This document shows, piece after piece, positions 31,001 through 39,620 of a DNA stretch of 64,000 nt. A program made the translations under genes and the position numbers. The notes under the pieces were generated by a model, which ran no database searches, was not told the origin of the DNA, and saw nothing but the letters and a program-made list of their open reading frames with translations. Within the stretch, counting starts at the first letter, position 1. Each line of letters opens with the position of its first letter. Source of the DNA: Roseateles sp. SL47 (GTDB lineage Bacteria; Pseudomonadota; Gammaproteobacteria; Burkholderiales; Burkholderiaceae_C); NCBI RefSeq assembly GCF_026625885.1, contig NZ_CP113068.1, positions 4,898,001 through 4,962,000 on the forward strand, written 5' to 3'.

Positions 31001-34000
31001 GGGATGTTCTTACCCGCGCGGTCGGCCAGCGCCTCTTCCACCGCAAGCAACGCCGCCTCCCGGGTGGCCCTGGCCGCGCCCATCCCGCGCGCAACCCTTG
31101 CTGCCACTTCGTCGGCACCATGAGCTGCAAACCAGCGATCCGCCTCCTGCTGCAAACCAGGGTTTGCACGTTGGAGCCGGATCAGGGTGTCCTCCAGCTC
31201 CTGGCGGCTCATCAGGCCACGCATGCCCAGGTGTCCGTACACCTCGTGGAATAGCGCAAACTGCGCCTCGTCCAGGCTCCGCAAGTTGTCGGCGACCAGG
31301 TAAACAGAACGATCACCCGGCATGAACAAAGCGCGCACGATGCCTTCTGCGTTCAGCTTCTTGAGACCGGCTTGGATGTCCGTCGGCAGTTCAGAAACGG
31401 ACTGAACGATGTGCACGCCGCCGGCCGGGCCGTTGCTCCAGCCCTCGATTGTGGAGTTCAGTTGTTGCTTGAGGTCTTCAGCCGAGACACCGCCGGATTG
31501 GACGCTATCCGCCCGACTCGCTACACTGTCGTCCGAGGGCTGCGAAAGCTCGCTGGGGGCGCTTGACGCAAGTTCCGTGGAACTCGGGACACTGGCGACA
31601 TCGCGGCCCTTTCCTTTGTGCCACCATGCCGCAATCTGGGCATCGGTTCCACTAAAGAACGACACCAGATTCAGTTTGCGTGCCATCCGCCGGCCGCCAC
31701 CGGTGAGTTCGAACACCCCGCCGTAATTGCCCTTCCCGTCCTTCATCCGCATGATTACGCGGGTGAGCGCCGGATTCCTGGCTTTCTCGCCCAGAGCGAC
31801 GTCATCGAAGCCGTTGGTCAGCGTCGGCAGCTTGGCCCAGTCTTCCGTTGTGAGATCCGGATGGCGCTTGGTGGAATGGATCACCGAGTCCGCCAGCACT
31901 ACCTCCACCGCACCATCGGCGGACACGCCCGCAGCCTTTGCGATCTTGTCCGTCGCGTCCTGGCTGAGTTCGCCCAGGATCAGCCGTGGCGAATGCTCAG
32001 CGCCCGAAGTGACGGCCTTCACGAACTCCACCACCTCATTGCTTCGTTTGTCCAGCTCCTGCTGGGTGAGGTTGTCAGGGGCCTTCCGGCTCAGCAACAT
32101 GTCTTGCCCGGGGTTGGTTGCACCGGCAGCCGCCTGCACGCTGGGGAACTCACGGACTTGCTCAAGAAGCTCTTTGATCGGTGCATTCAGAACGATGGCC
32201 TTGATCTTCTGCTTTGCGTCTCGCTTCGCCAGCCATTGGTGGTGTCCGTCCACCACGTGCCCATCCTTCGAAACCAGAATGGACCGGTCGCCACCCTGGT
32301 GACGCTTCGCGGCCTCCACCTTGGCCGGAGAGAACTCGTCCTGAGTCGGCTTGACGTTAACCGCTGCAAGCTCCACCTGGCGGTGGGAAATGCCACGGGC
32401 GTTCAGGAAGTTCACCAGGGCACCCCGGTGCTCAGCCTTCACCTGGGGCATCTCTGCGCGCGGAATCCTGAGGGAGCCGGAGTCGTCCGCGAAGGACATC
32501 CAGTCTTTGCCCAGGCGCCTCCCCTGGAGGTCGGCCGCCGGCCGGCGAAGCACCCAACCGCCGTCAACCTCCACCACCGCATACCCAGGATTGAGATTCG
32601 CCGCCCTGGTGGCCACGCCTTTCGAGGCATAGGGTCCACCGCTTTTCGAACGGATTTCCGGCACATCACCTGAGGCGGCGATCTCACTTGCGGCCGCCGA
32701 AGTGGTTTTGGCCTGGACAGGCTCTGCGCGGACGGGGCTCTCCGCCGTCACCTCGCGCACAACAAAGTTCTCCGGCGCGATCTCCACCACTTGATAGCCG
32801 GCGCCCAGCTCCCGCTGTTGGACTGTCGCCGAATGTCGATTGCGGAATGGCAGCTGCCCCGGACCAAGGATGTCCGAATCCAGCGTGGCATTCCCCATCG
32901 CCGCGCGCATAGACGGCGGCTTGAGTCCGGGTGACTGGCCCAACTCCCAGCGGGCTTGAGCCTGCTGGCCGCGTTCCACCGCAGCCTGTCGCTCGTTGAT
33001 GCGGTCCGCACGCGTCTCCGGCCTTACCGTGCCGGCTTGGTCCGCCAAAAGCCGACCGGTGGGCGCAGTGTCATAGCCCAGCTGGAGCGGCGCAGGCGGC
33101 GCGGTCGGACCTTCGTCGGCCCAGACCGCAGATGCGCGGCGAGCTTGCCGGTGGTCTCCATTCGCCGACGCTACGGATCGTTCCTGAGCACGGTTGATCT
33201 CATCCGCTCGGATCTCGGGGCGGACCTCTCCGCTCTGGGATGCAAGCATGCGGCCGGTGGGCGCAGTGTCATAGCCGAGCATCGGCACTGGTGCGGGCTG
33301 CCCGTCCAGATGAAGCCGGTCCGCAGCTGCCAGGGCGGCCTGGCCCGGTGTCGGACCTTGGTCCTTCGCTGCATCGATCAGCTTCTGGGTGACCCATTGC
33401 CGGGGCATCACCATATAGCCGCCGGCCGGATGTCCGACGATGACGAAGTCCCTGCCACTCTCCTGGGCCGCCCTCTCCAGCCGCTGCGCGTCCTCCAGGC
33501 TCATGGCCTCTCGGGTCGCCGCATACCGCGAAATGTTGCTCTCCGCGTTCTGCTGGGCGTCGCCAAGCGCAAGCTTGCCGGTGTCCACCATAGCTTGCGG
33601 TTCAAACGGAATACTGCCTTCGGGGACTGGCGCGGCCACCCCAAGGCCAGAGGTCAAGGAAGGCACCTCGGGCGCAGCCGCATCGGCAGCAGCAGCAGCT
33701 TCGCGTAGCCGAGCTCGCAACTGCCCAGCGGTCTCGATGGCCATCGCTTCGGCCTCGACCTTCGCATTGATGCCTTTGGTGAGGAGCCCGTTTTCGGGCA
33801 ACTTGGTAGCGCGGTGGGCATCAGCTTCCGCCTTGGCCTGTTCGGCAGGAGCCGCCGCGGTGCCCTTCGCTGCCTGGGTCGCCTGGTGTCCAAACGGAGC
33901 AGCCGCCGCGCCCATGGCGCCGCCGGCCAGCGCGCCCATGGTGGCAGCGTTTGCCACGCCTTCGTCCCATGGCTTTCCGAGGGCGACGTTCTGCGCGATC

Positions 34001-34803
34001 TGCTCTTGGGCAGACTGCGGGAACTCCTGGAGCACACCCTCAGAGGCAAACCCCTCCATCAGTTTCCGGACGACGCCCTTCTCGACCTCCGGGCCCGCAT
34101 TGCGCACACCGGCTACCAGTTGGTTCACGTCTCCAATTCCAAGCCGGTTAGCGACCTTGCCCGCCACAGTCCCCAGCAGACCAGTCAGGGCGCCGGAGGC
34201 GGCGGAGATGCCGACTTGCTCTCCCGTCAGCAAGCCGTCTCCGGATTCCTGGCGCACCTGCTCCGCCGTCTGTCCAGCCGAAAGGACACCCTCCCCCAGG
34301 CCGGCCGCCGCTGCACCAGCCAGGCGCGGCGCCACCGCCATGGCGCCGCGTGCGATGCCTCCAGCTCCCAAGAGGGACGGGGCGGACTCGGCGATCGCAT
34401 GTGCGATGGTCGATGGGTTCTCAATGGCGGCCGCCAGCGTGCCGCCGATGCCTTCCGCCTGGGTCACCCGTTGATTCGCGGCCTTCTGCTCCGGGCTGTA
34501 ATACTCGTCCAGGAACTGCTTGGCATCCTTCGCCCGAAAACCTGCATCCTCGGCAAGCTTGCCTGCGCGGCCTCCGGTCACCAGGTCAGCGACGCCGACG
34601 GCGGCTTCCGGGATCGCAATCGCCCCCTTCAGCAAGGAGATTCCGGTGTCTCCCACTACCCGCCGGAACGTGCTGCTCCCCTCCTCTTTCGGCTCTGGGG
34701 GGGCGGGCTCGGGCAGCGCGTTGTAGCGGATGCCGGCGCGTTCGATGTCGTCAAGCGAAAGGACGCCCATTCCGATGGTCGGGGGTGTTTTGCGGGTTGC
34801 CAT
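28093..34803 (-). CDS. Giant polyvalent phage protein with PLxRFG domain (likely injected virion protein)
   Basis: A 2236-residue multidomain protein of the kind described as phage polyvalent proteins, thought to be packaged and injected. Visible parts: a hydrophobic Ala/Gly-rich region (~140-240); two repeats with LGYDTAPTGR (~505-585); a ParB-like segment with VDGHHQWLAKRDAK (~800-890); a possible PBECR-type nuclease-like segment with VIHSTKRHPDL and ELTGGGRRMARK (~940-1070); a metallopeptidase-like HEVYGH (~1185); the PLxRFG signature PLSRFG (~1582); and a helical C terminus with a membrane-like stretch (LFAMALLIMAAGA). ATG 34803 follows GAGGA and overlaps the upstream stop (TGATG). The protein may give anti-host or injection functions; individual domain activities are inference. 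Confidence 0.82.
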   Translation of the reverse strand: MATRKTPPTIGMGVLSLDDIERAGIRYNALPEPAPPEPKEEGSSTFRRVVGDTGISLLKGAIAIPEAAVGVADLVTGGRAGKLAEDAGFRAKDAKQFLDEYYSPEQKAANQRVTQAEGIGGTLAAAIENPSTIAHAIAESAPSLLGAGGIARGAMAVAPRLAGAAAAGLGEGVLSAGQTAEQVRQESGDGLLTGEQVGISAASGALTGLLGTVAGKVANRLGIGDVNQLVAGVRNAGPEVEKGVVRKLMEGFASEGVLQEFPQSAQEQIAQNVALGKPWDEGVANAATMGALAGGAMGAAAAPFGHQATQAAKGTAAAPAEQAKAEADAHRATKLPENGLLTKGINAKVEAEAMAIETAGQLRARLREAAAAADAAAPEVPSLTSGLGVAAPVPEGSIPFEPQAMVDTGKLALGDAQQNAESNISRYAATREAMSLEDAQRLERAAQESGRDFVIVGHPAGGYMVMPRQWVTQKLIDAAKDQGPTPGQAALAAADRLHLDGQPAPVPMLGYDTAPTGRMLASQSGEVRPEIRADEINRAQERSVASANGDHRQARRASAVWADEGPTAPPAPLQLGYDTAPTGRLLADQAGTVRPETRADRINERQAAVERGQQAQARWELGQSPGLKPPSMRAAMGNATLDSDILGPGQLPFRNRHSATVQQRELGAGYQVVEIAPENFVVREVTAESPVRAEPVQAKTTSAAASEIAASGDVPEIRSKSGGPYASKGVATRAANLNPGYAVVEVDGGWVLRRPAADLQGRRLGKDWMSFADDSGSLRIPRAEMPQVKAEHRGALVNFLNARGISHRQVELAAVNVKPTQDEFSPAKVEAAKRHQGGDRSILVSKDGHVVDGHHQWLAKRDAKQKIKAIVLNAPIKELLEQVREFPSVQAAAGATNPGQDMLLSRKAPDNLTQQELDKRSNEVVEFVKAVTSGAEHSPRLILGELSQDATDKIAKAAGVSADGAVEVVLADSVIHSTKRHPDLTTEDWAKLPTLTNGFDDVALGEKARNPALTRVIMRMKDGKGNYGGVFELTGGGRRMARKLNLVSFFSGTDAQIAAWWHKGKGRDVASVPSSTELASSAPSELSQPSDDSVASRADSVQSGGVSAEDLKQQLNSTIEGWSNGPAGGVHIVQSVSELPTDIQAGLKKLNAEGIVRALFMPGDRSVYLVADNLRSLDEAQFALFHEVYGHLGMRGLMSRQELEDTLIRLQRANPGLQQEADRWFAAHGADEVAARVARGMGAARATREAALLAVEEALADRAGKNIPISSMRFLAAKLQKALRSIGLDKVADWLEGKTSAEVMDLLVRARASVNSAPRPWAEESSGAPALTKRGEQSSDADAGPVLSRSPAQAVADMTPQIVKDMIDGQRGFRTVHWWHKSVGTMYDLAAKNPAFRKVYDAAQAFLHDTSRFATEAADMAPRVLPQLNDRTDLFKDLSLKEADRKAIAPPIFEGTLQWARDDAGKLIEAKDVESAGVVFTDQELRDKFNLNDLQVELYREFRAAVDRSLDSTGASDVIRYLGQDASDGMKDLARTGEYQALKDVVTAHIEQMEPGKLRDTMREEVAEKYKRLDQLKAAGYAPLSRFGRYAVHVQNKLNTTEFFGLYESGTDAARAARQLAEEFPGADVQRSMISQEEFKQLKGISPETAQLFAKISGMDKNESLQTWLKNAAANRSALKRMIKRKGTSGYSEDVSRVLASFITSNARAASQGLHVGEMSNLTEAMHQGDAKDMAIKLTDYVQNPMEEAAALRGYMFVHFLGGSLASAAVNMTQPYIMTMPWLAQFVGAAGAAKVIGKFTTQAATGKGIDDDMRTALHIAEKEGIVSPQEVHQLQAMAMGRGSMFANAARFLGANEKISMAADGIGKRAMFVWGAPFALAEQFNRKLTFMAAYQVAKDKGMPDPFKFAARAVVETQGVYNRANKPVWARGAIGATLFTFKQYTIGYLEFMHRMWNAGEPGSQERTDGRKATLFAMALLIMAAGAQGLPGADDLDDLVDTIGQRMGHDTNSKRWKREHLPDWLNYGFSALPGIPLDVAGRLGVGNLLPGTGMFRKDKSDKSGDVLEVAGPAGAVVKGVTEALDQGSLQPALPTAFRNMWKGVDTAVHGAYRDTKGRRVIDADMVDAAAKFAGFQPATVAAASRADGIQISRQALARNVESEIASDWAAARFEGDLEGERAARARIKDWNEKNPDTPIGITMGQILKRVRLMRQTRQQRLQKAAPKELRMADAAAVPG
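33056..33276. repeat. 23-base direct repeat within the polyvalent gene
   Basis: Two identical 23-base copies (33056-33078 and 33254-33276) lie 198 bases apart, exactly 66 codons. They encode the core of a duplicated segment, GYDTAPTGR plus a following VRPE-RAD-IN pattern. The surrounding DNA has diverged, so the identity may reflect recent conversion or selection. Confidence 0.8.
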
Positions 34804-36317
34804 CAACGTGTCCTCATGGCCGCCACCATGGAGGGGGCGACTTGGTTCCATGCCTGCTGCGCGGACGCTTCATCGGCCCGTGCCTGTTCGTAGGCGGCCT
34901 GCGCCGCAGCGAAGCCCTGTGGATTCTTCGCGCGCTGCATACTTCCCCACCGGAGTAACTCCTGGTAGGCCGTGGCCTTCGCGCTGCGGGCAGCGTCAAG
35001 TGCCTGCGCCTCCGGCCCGTCGCCCGAAGCAGTTACGGTCCCGCCGCCATTTGCAGCCGCCGCCATTGCAGCGACCTGAGGCCGGGCACTGGTCTGCTGC
35101 GTTTGCATGGGGGCACCTGAAGGCCGTTCCGCCACCGGGCGGGCAGCAGCGGGTGGTTTGAATCCCATGGCGGACAGCCGCTCCGTCAGCTGCTTCGGGT
35201 CTCCATGCGCAAGAGCCCGGGCGTACGTCGCCGCGTATTCCTTCGACGACGGATCAAGGCTGGACAAATCGTTGCTGGCGGCCTGCAGGATCAGACCGTT
35301 GTTGAACTGCGTGCGCTGGGCACCGACATAGTCGTCGACCATGCGCGCCACCTCCGGCCCGGAAAGTAGCGCCTGGTTGGCATCGCCCCGCCGCTTGTTC
35401 TCGGCCTTGACCGCATCGTGGGCAGTCTCTCGTGCAAGCTTGTCGTCGAATGTCGGTACCGCCGGCGCGGCCGACGCGTTGCGCGCTGTGACGGCCGCCA
35501 ACATCCGATCCTCGTGCTTGGCACGGCGCGCCTCCGAATCCTGGCGAAGTTTGAACTCCTGCTCCCAACGGTTGCGCCCCTCGACGTCCTGCGCCTGGCG
35601 ATGGAGGTAGGAGAGCTTCTGCTCCGTCGGAAGCGACTTCGAGAGCATCGCCTTCGCTTCGGTGAGTCCCTTCGCGTCGTTGGCGAACGAATACGGCAAG
35701 GCACGGCTGGTACCGTCCGGGCCAACGGCATGGAACACCATCGACTTCCCGTCAGCGGACGGCATGGCCTTGGTGTTCGTAAAGGCGCCAATGTCGTCGA
35801 AGCTGCTCATGTTAGACAGCGCGTCGTCAAACTTCCGTTTGGCGAAGGCCTGCTGCATCTCGTCCAATTGGAGGCCGGCCACCTGCTCCTGCCGAGCGCT
35901 GGACCGCAACTGCGCCGCCTCGGCGGGCTTGCCGGCCCTCATCAGCGCCTGAGACATCCGCGTGTTGACTTGGTCTGGTGCGTTGTAGGCATCTGCCGCA
36001 GATTGAGCTTCCGACATGGACGCATAGGTCCGCCCCTTGACGCCGAAGCCCGAAAGAGTCGGCGGGGGCTCACCCGGCTGCCCAACGTCCCGGTTGTCTT
36101 GGTCGTCCGACTTCAAGAATGCCTGTTCAACAGCCGCTGGTGCAGCGGCATCCTTCATCGACGCCCTGAGGTTGTCGGCCTCCGACCACTGTTGCCGAAG
36201 CTGGGCCCGCTGCTCGTCGCGGAATTTTTCGTCCTCTTCCTGCCGCTGAATGGCGTTCGCCTGCTGATACGTGGACAGGAAACCGTTGATCAGCGAACTG
36301 AGGCCATTCCTTCTCAT
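34803..36317 (-). CDS. Putative internal virion protein
   Basis: A 504-residue, mostly helical protein (SSLINGFLSTYQQANAIQRQEEDEKFRDEQRAQLRQQW at the start, a long Ala/Arg/Gln-rich middle). There is no motif I can name. It sits directly before the giant polyvalent gene and after the S74-domain protein, each joined by overlapping start/stop codons. In podoviruses this position usually holds ejection (internal virion) proteins, so the call rests on position and composition. Confidence 0.55.
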   Translation of the reverse strand: MRRNGLSSLINGFLSTYQQANAIQRQEEDEKFRDEQRAQLRQQWSEADNLRASMKDAAAPAAVEQAFLKSDDQDNRDVGQPGEPPPTLSGFGVKGRTYASMSEAQSAADAYNAPDQVNTRMSQALMRAGKPAEAAQLRSSARQEQVAGLQLDEMQQAFAKRKFDDALSNMSSFDDIGAFTNTKAMPSADGKSMVFHAVGPDGTSRALPYSFANDAKGLTEAKAMLSKSLPTEQKLSYLHRQAQDVEGRNRWEQEFKLRQDSEARRAKHEDRMLAAVTARNASAAPAVPTFDDKLARETAHDAVKAENKRRGDANQALLSGPEVARMVDDYVGAQRTQFNNGLILQAASNDLSSLDPSSKEYAATYARALAHGDPKQLTERLSAMGFKPPAAARPVAERPSGAPMQTQQTSARPQVAAMAAAANGGGTVTASGDGPEAQALDAARSAKATAYQELLRWGSMQRAKNPQGFAAAQAAYEQARADEASAQQAWNQVAPSMVAAMRTR

Positions 36318-37528
36318 GCACGCGCTCCCCGCTCAGAGGCCTTGCCGCCTTCCAGCTTGTCCACCCTGGCGGCCAAGGCCTTGATCATCGAGACCTGTAC
36401 GCCGATTTGGTCAACGCGATCGTTGCCGGCCAGTCCCTGCGCCAGAGGCGCGCTGACGGGTCGCTTCTTCCCCTCGGCGCGACTCACCTGCGCATCGAGG
36501 CCCCTAATGGCTTCGCCGACCCTTTGGCCCATTGCATCCCCGTTGATGGCCTTGCCACCTGGCGCTACTCGGTCGCCGAACTCACGCTGAACGTCTTCGG
36601 CATAAGGCCCAATGTGGCGGCCGCCGTCACCAGCGCCCGGCTTGTAGGTCCATTCGCCGACATCCAAGTCCTTCATGTGCGCCAGCACCTCTTCATCGTC
36701 CACCGGCACTTTGTCGGTCTTGATGTCTTTGGAGGACATGAACAGCTTTGCCAACGAGGCACCGCCGCCCAAGAGCGATCCGATGCCCCCGAGGTCCAAG
36801 CCACTGGAGGACCCAAGCTGCGCAGCTTGGCCGTAAAGGCTACCGGCCTGGCCTGCTCCCTGCAGCGCGGTTGAGAACCCGGACTGCATCAGGCCCGCAC
36901 CGGATTGGCTTGCCGAATTCGCCGCGTTGCTGGAGGCCACCGAGTTGCTGCCAGCCTGGACGCCTAGGGACTGCTGGGTGGCTTGCTGGCTACCCAGGTT
37001 GCGGCCCAGGTTCGCCGCGTCGGCCATGCGGGCATAGCCCTGCTGTTCAACGTTCTTCCGCGCGGTGTAGGAAGCGCCCGCAGCAAGCTTCGCTGCCTCG
37101 ACATCCTGGGCCGCGCTGAGCGCCTGCGACTTCCCACTCTCCGGGGAAACGCCGGCCCGAGCAAGTTCCTGCTGGGTCGCCAGCCGCTGCGCGGCAACCT
37201 GTTGGTTCACGTCGGCGACGGCAGCAGTCGATTCCGCGCTCCTGCGCTCTGCGGTGTCGTAGTTCTGAGCCTCGGATACCAGCCGCTGCTCTAAAGGGCG
37301 GAAGGTCGTCTTGTTGTAGTTTTCGGCGTCTTTGGCCTGGTCCAGGGCGTAGTTCATCGACGCCAACTGGGCATCGCTGACAGCATTTGCCCGGTCCTGC
37401 GTCTCCTGGCGCTGGCCCGCCGTGTTGGCGTATTCCTGCTTGAACCAGTTGAACGCCTCCTGTCCAAGTTTGGCGGAGGCCTCAGCCGCTGCGTTCATTC
37501 CGCTGGTATCGGGAGAATCGGCGCACAT
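36314..37528 (-). CDS. Virion protein with C-terminal S74 intramolecular chaperone domain
   Basis: A 404-residue protein. The first ~270 residues are helical and Gln/Ala/Ser-rich (NWFKQEYANTAGQRQETQDRANAVSD). The C-terminal part has SSKDIKTDKVPVDDEEVLAHMKDLDVGEWTY, GPYAEDVQREFGD and a closing coiled coil (IGVQVSMIKALAARVDKLEG). That is the peptidase S74 layout, in which the self-cleaving domain trimerises tail spikes. A Ser-Lys dyad (SSKDIK) is visible. It is unusual that the body in front is not a beta-rich fibre. Confidence 0.7.
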   Translation of the reverse strand: MCADSPDTSGMNAAAEASAKLGQEAFNWFKQEYANTAGQRQETQDRANAVSDAQLASMNYALDQAKDAENYNKTTFRPLEQRLVSEAQNYDTAERRSAESTAAVADVNQQVAAQRLATQQELARAGVSPESGKSQALSAAQDVEAAKLAAGASYTARKNVEQQGYARMADAANLGRNLGSQQATQQSLGVQAGSNSVASSNAANSASQSGAGLMQSGFSTALQGAGQAGSLYGQAAQLGSSSGLDLGGIGSLLGGGASLAKLFMSSKDIKTDKVPVDDEEVLAHMKDLDVGEWTYKPGAGDGGRHIGPYAEDVQREFGDRVAPGGKAINGDAMGQRVGEAIRGLDAQVSRAEGKKRPVSAPLAQGLAGNDRVDQIGVQVSMIKALAARVDKLEGGKASERGARA

Positions 37529-37530
37529 AG

Positions 37531-38163
37531 TCAGCCCTCGAAATGCTTGTGGAACTTCAGCGCAACAGGCGTATATCCGAGGCGCCGCATCAAAACATCC
37601 GCTTTGTTCAGCAACTTGCTGTCTGCTCGAATCTCGCGCGCCCCCAGCTCGCGCAGCGCAGCCTCGGCGAAGCGCATCAGGCGCATCACCAGCAGGCCGC
37701 CTCGGTGGCCCGGACGGATGAACAGCGTGTCCTCCTCCGCGTAGATGGTGCGGGTGTGGATCGACTCTGCGAGGTACATCCGGACGTGTCCCACCAGGGA
37801 ACCAGAGGCATCACGAACCGTGCACTGCAAAAGGCGCCCGGCGCGCTCCCGAGCTGCCATCACGTCATAGTCAGGATCCATCGGCAGCTTGTGCCGGTGC
37901 TTCTCCGTCTCAGCCCAGTGTTCAGCATGCAGCACGCGTAGCTCGGGCAGGATCTGCCGGAAGCTTTCCGCCCGGATGGTGTAGGCGCCATGCTCCATGG
38001 GCACAAAGGCCCCTGGGTCGAAGGCCAGATCGGGCGAACCCCATGCGGCTCGCTCAATCCGGTCAGCTAGTTCAGGTGTGAGCTCCCCGCCCAACGCGGA
38101 ACGGAGCAATACACGCAGTGCTGCGTGGGCGTCATGACTGGGGAGGCGGCTAGGGGTGGGCAC
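37531..38163 (-). CDS. GNAT-family N-acetyltransferase-like phage protein
   Basis: A 210-residue protein whose C-terminal half follows the GNAT core: GSLVGHVRMYLAESIHTRTIYAEEDTLFIRPGHRGGLLVMRLMRFAEAALRELGAREI, with RPGHRGG as the acetyl-CoA loop and a final GYTPVALKFHK strand. Such genes occur in podovirus tail/ejection clusters; their target is unknown. The start is GTG 38163, with no ribosome site; the shared promoter element lies directly upstream. Confidence 0.75.
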   Translation of the reverse strand: MPTPSRLPSHDAHAALRVLLRSALGGELTPELADRIERAAWGSPDLAFDPGAFVPMEHGAYTIRAESFRQILPELRVLHAEHWAETEKHRHKLPMDPDYDVMAARERAGRLLQCTVRDASGSLVGHVRMYLAESIHTRTIYAEEDTLFIRPGHRGGLLVMRLMRFAEAALRELGAREIRADSKLLNKADVLMRRLGYTPVALKFHKHFEG

Positions 38164-38169
38164 CCGCCG

Positions 38170-38197
38170 ATTGCACCCCCGAACCTGTCGAAGTCAA
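38170..38197 (-). promoter_or_regulatory. Late promoter-like element upstream of the GNAT gene
   Basis: The minus strand reads TTGACT, 16 bases, TGCAAT, six bases, then GTG of the GNAT gene. The same CGGGTTGACTTCG 13-mer, the same -10 and the same spacing occur before the holin gene. Confidence 0.6.
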
Positions 38198-38213
38198 CCC
38201 GACCAATCTAGCC

Positions 38214-38870
38214 TCACTGCGGCCAATCGACGGCTCGCACCGCCTCCGGCGTAGGCGATGCGTCGATCTGCTCACGCAACTGACGCGCAATCTCGTGCGC
38301 ACCGGAAACCTGAAGGCTTCTGGCCGCATCCAGCGCGATGAGGTCCGCGGCGCTCATCAGGCGGAATGAATTGTCAGCAAGGGTCCACGTCTCGGACAGG
38401 GACACGCCGGCCGCGATGGCGCGCTCCGCCCGCCGCGCGGCATCCTTGATCCGGTCCTGCGATGCCACGTCCGCCTGGAACGTCGATCCGTCCCACAGCA
38501 GCGGTCCGAATTCAATGGCTTCCCGGAGCTGCTTGATCTCACCCCATCGGCGAGCTTTCGCCTTTGCGAGATCGGTCACGGGCGCGATTCTGCTGCCACC
38601 GATGAATGGCGAATCGGCTGCCGCGATCAGAATCTGCTCCACGGAGCCGATCACGTCGTTGAAGTTCAACAGGTGGAAGGGAATCTCCAAAGGTGGCCAA
38701 TGTGCAGCCGGCTGCTCTGCCAGTGCTTCCTCTTCGCCTGCATAGCTGGCAACGCGCACCAGGAAGGAGGTGGGAAGCTGGCTCAGGTTTGTCTCCATGT
38801 GCAGCACCTGATGGATGCTGCACAAAGCGCCAGTCTTCGCTTTGAGGATCTTCAAAATTGGCATGTCCAT
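38214..38870 (-). CDS. DUF4376-type phage tail-associated protein
   Basis: A 218-residue protein. The second half (LAKAKARRWGEIKQLREAIEFGPLLWDGSTFQADVASQDRI, then WTLADNSFRLMSAADLIALDAA) has the DUF4376 pattern, common in fibre-assembly or tail-tip accessory proteins. The first half (SFLVRVASYAGEEEALAEQP) resembles the N-terminal region of such accessory proteins. It lies 9 bases after the preceding tail gene. Confidence 0.7.
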   Translation of the reverse strand: MDMPILKILKAKTGALCSIHQVLHMETNLSQLPTSFLVRVASYAGEEEALAEQPAAHWPPLEIPFHLLNFNDVIGSVEQILIAAADSPFIGGSRIAPVTDLAKAKARRWGEIKQLREAIEFGPLLWDGSTFQADVASQDRIKDAARRAERAIAAGVSLSETWTLADNSFRLMSAADLIALDAARSLQVSGAHEIARQLREQIDASPTPEAVRAVDWPQ

Positions 38871-38879
38871 GTTTCCGTT

Positions 38880-39620
38880 TCACAAGCCGTTCGCGTCAAT
38901 GAGGAAGGCAGTTACCGCGAGGCCTCGGAAGTCTTCGCTTCCGGGGTTTTCGCCAGGCCCAAATTCGTAGAGGTCGCCGTCCGTGCGGGCCGCACGCTCG
39001 GCTCGCCGGAGCACCGTCCCACTCAGGGACCAGCCCTGCACATAGGCGTTCGCTCTCCACTGACCACGCGATGCGTTCACAAGTGACCACGCCGGGTCCA
39101 CGAAACCAAGGCCGAATCCAAGAATCGCGGGCTTCACGATGCCGCTCGGGATCGCAACAGAACTGACCCCAGCGGCGAGATCTACAACCCCCGCGAACAT
39201 CAAGGGCCTATTCATGCCGAACTCGTAGGCGAGAGTGACGCCGTCAGCCTGGCGGATTCGCATGCCCCAGGGGGAGTGGGTAGTAGGCCTGCCGAAGCAG
39301 TGGACATCCAAAGCCACTGGGTTGTTTGACGCGTCCTGGTTGTAAATCACGAAGTCCCATTGGGAACCCGCCTGGGTGACGCTTGCGATTCCACAACAGA
39401 AGGTGGACAACGGCAGGAATGGCATGACCACTGGGGACGGGGTCGTGATGCGGTACCTCATCCACTGCGGCCGAGTTGCACCGCCATAGAGGCCGTTGGG
39501 ATCAGTTGCCATTTCATAACCAACCAGGGAGGCCTTGCCCAGGTAGTTGAGGCCGAAACCGTCGCTGGCCACCACCCAACCGCCTGCGTCGTTCTTCACT
39601 CTGAAACCGTAGGTGCTCAT
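38880..39620 (-). CDS. Phage tail-region protein, MSTYG family (long)
   Basis: A 246-residue beta-rich protein. It shares its start (MSTYGFRVKN) with the next gene upstream (MSTYGLLVRN), so the two are probably duplicates with different C termini. No enzymatic motif is visible. Its ATG overlaps the upstream stop (ATGA). Position between the tail-tip protein and the DUF4376 protein suggests a structural or adhesin-tip role. Confidence 0.6.
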   Translation of the reverse strand: MSTYGFRVKNDAGGWVVASDGFGLNYLGKASLVGYEMATDPNGLYGGATRPQWMRYRITTPSPVVMPFLPLSTFCCGIASVTQAGSQWDFVIYNQDASNNPVALDVHCFGRPTTHSPWGMRIRQADGVTLAYEFGMNRPLMFAGVVDLAAGVSSVAIPSGIVKPAILGFGLGFVDPAWSLVNASRGQWRANAYVQGWSLSGTVLRRAERAARTDGDLYEFGPGENPGSEDFRGLAVTAFLIDANGL

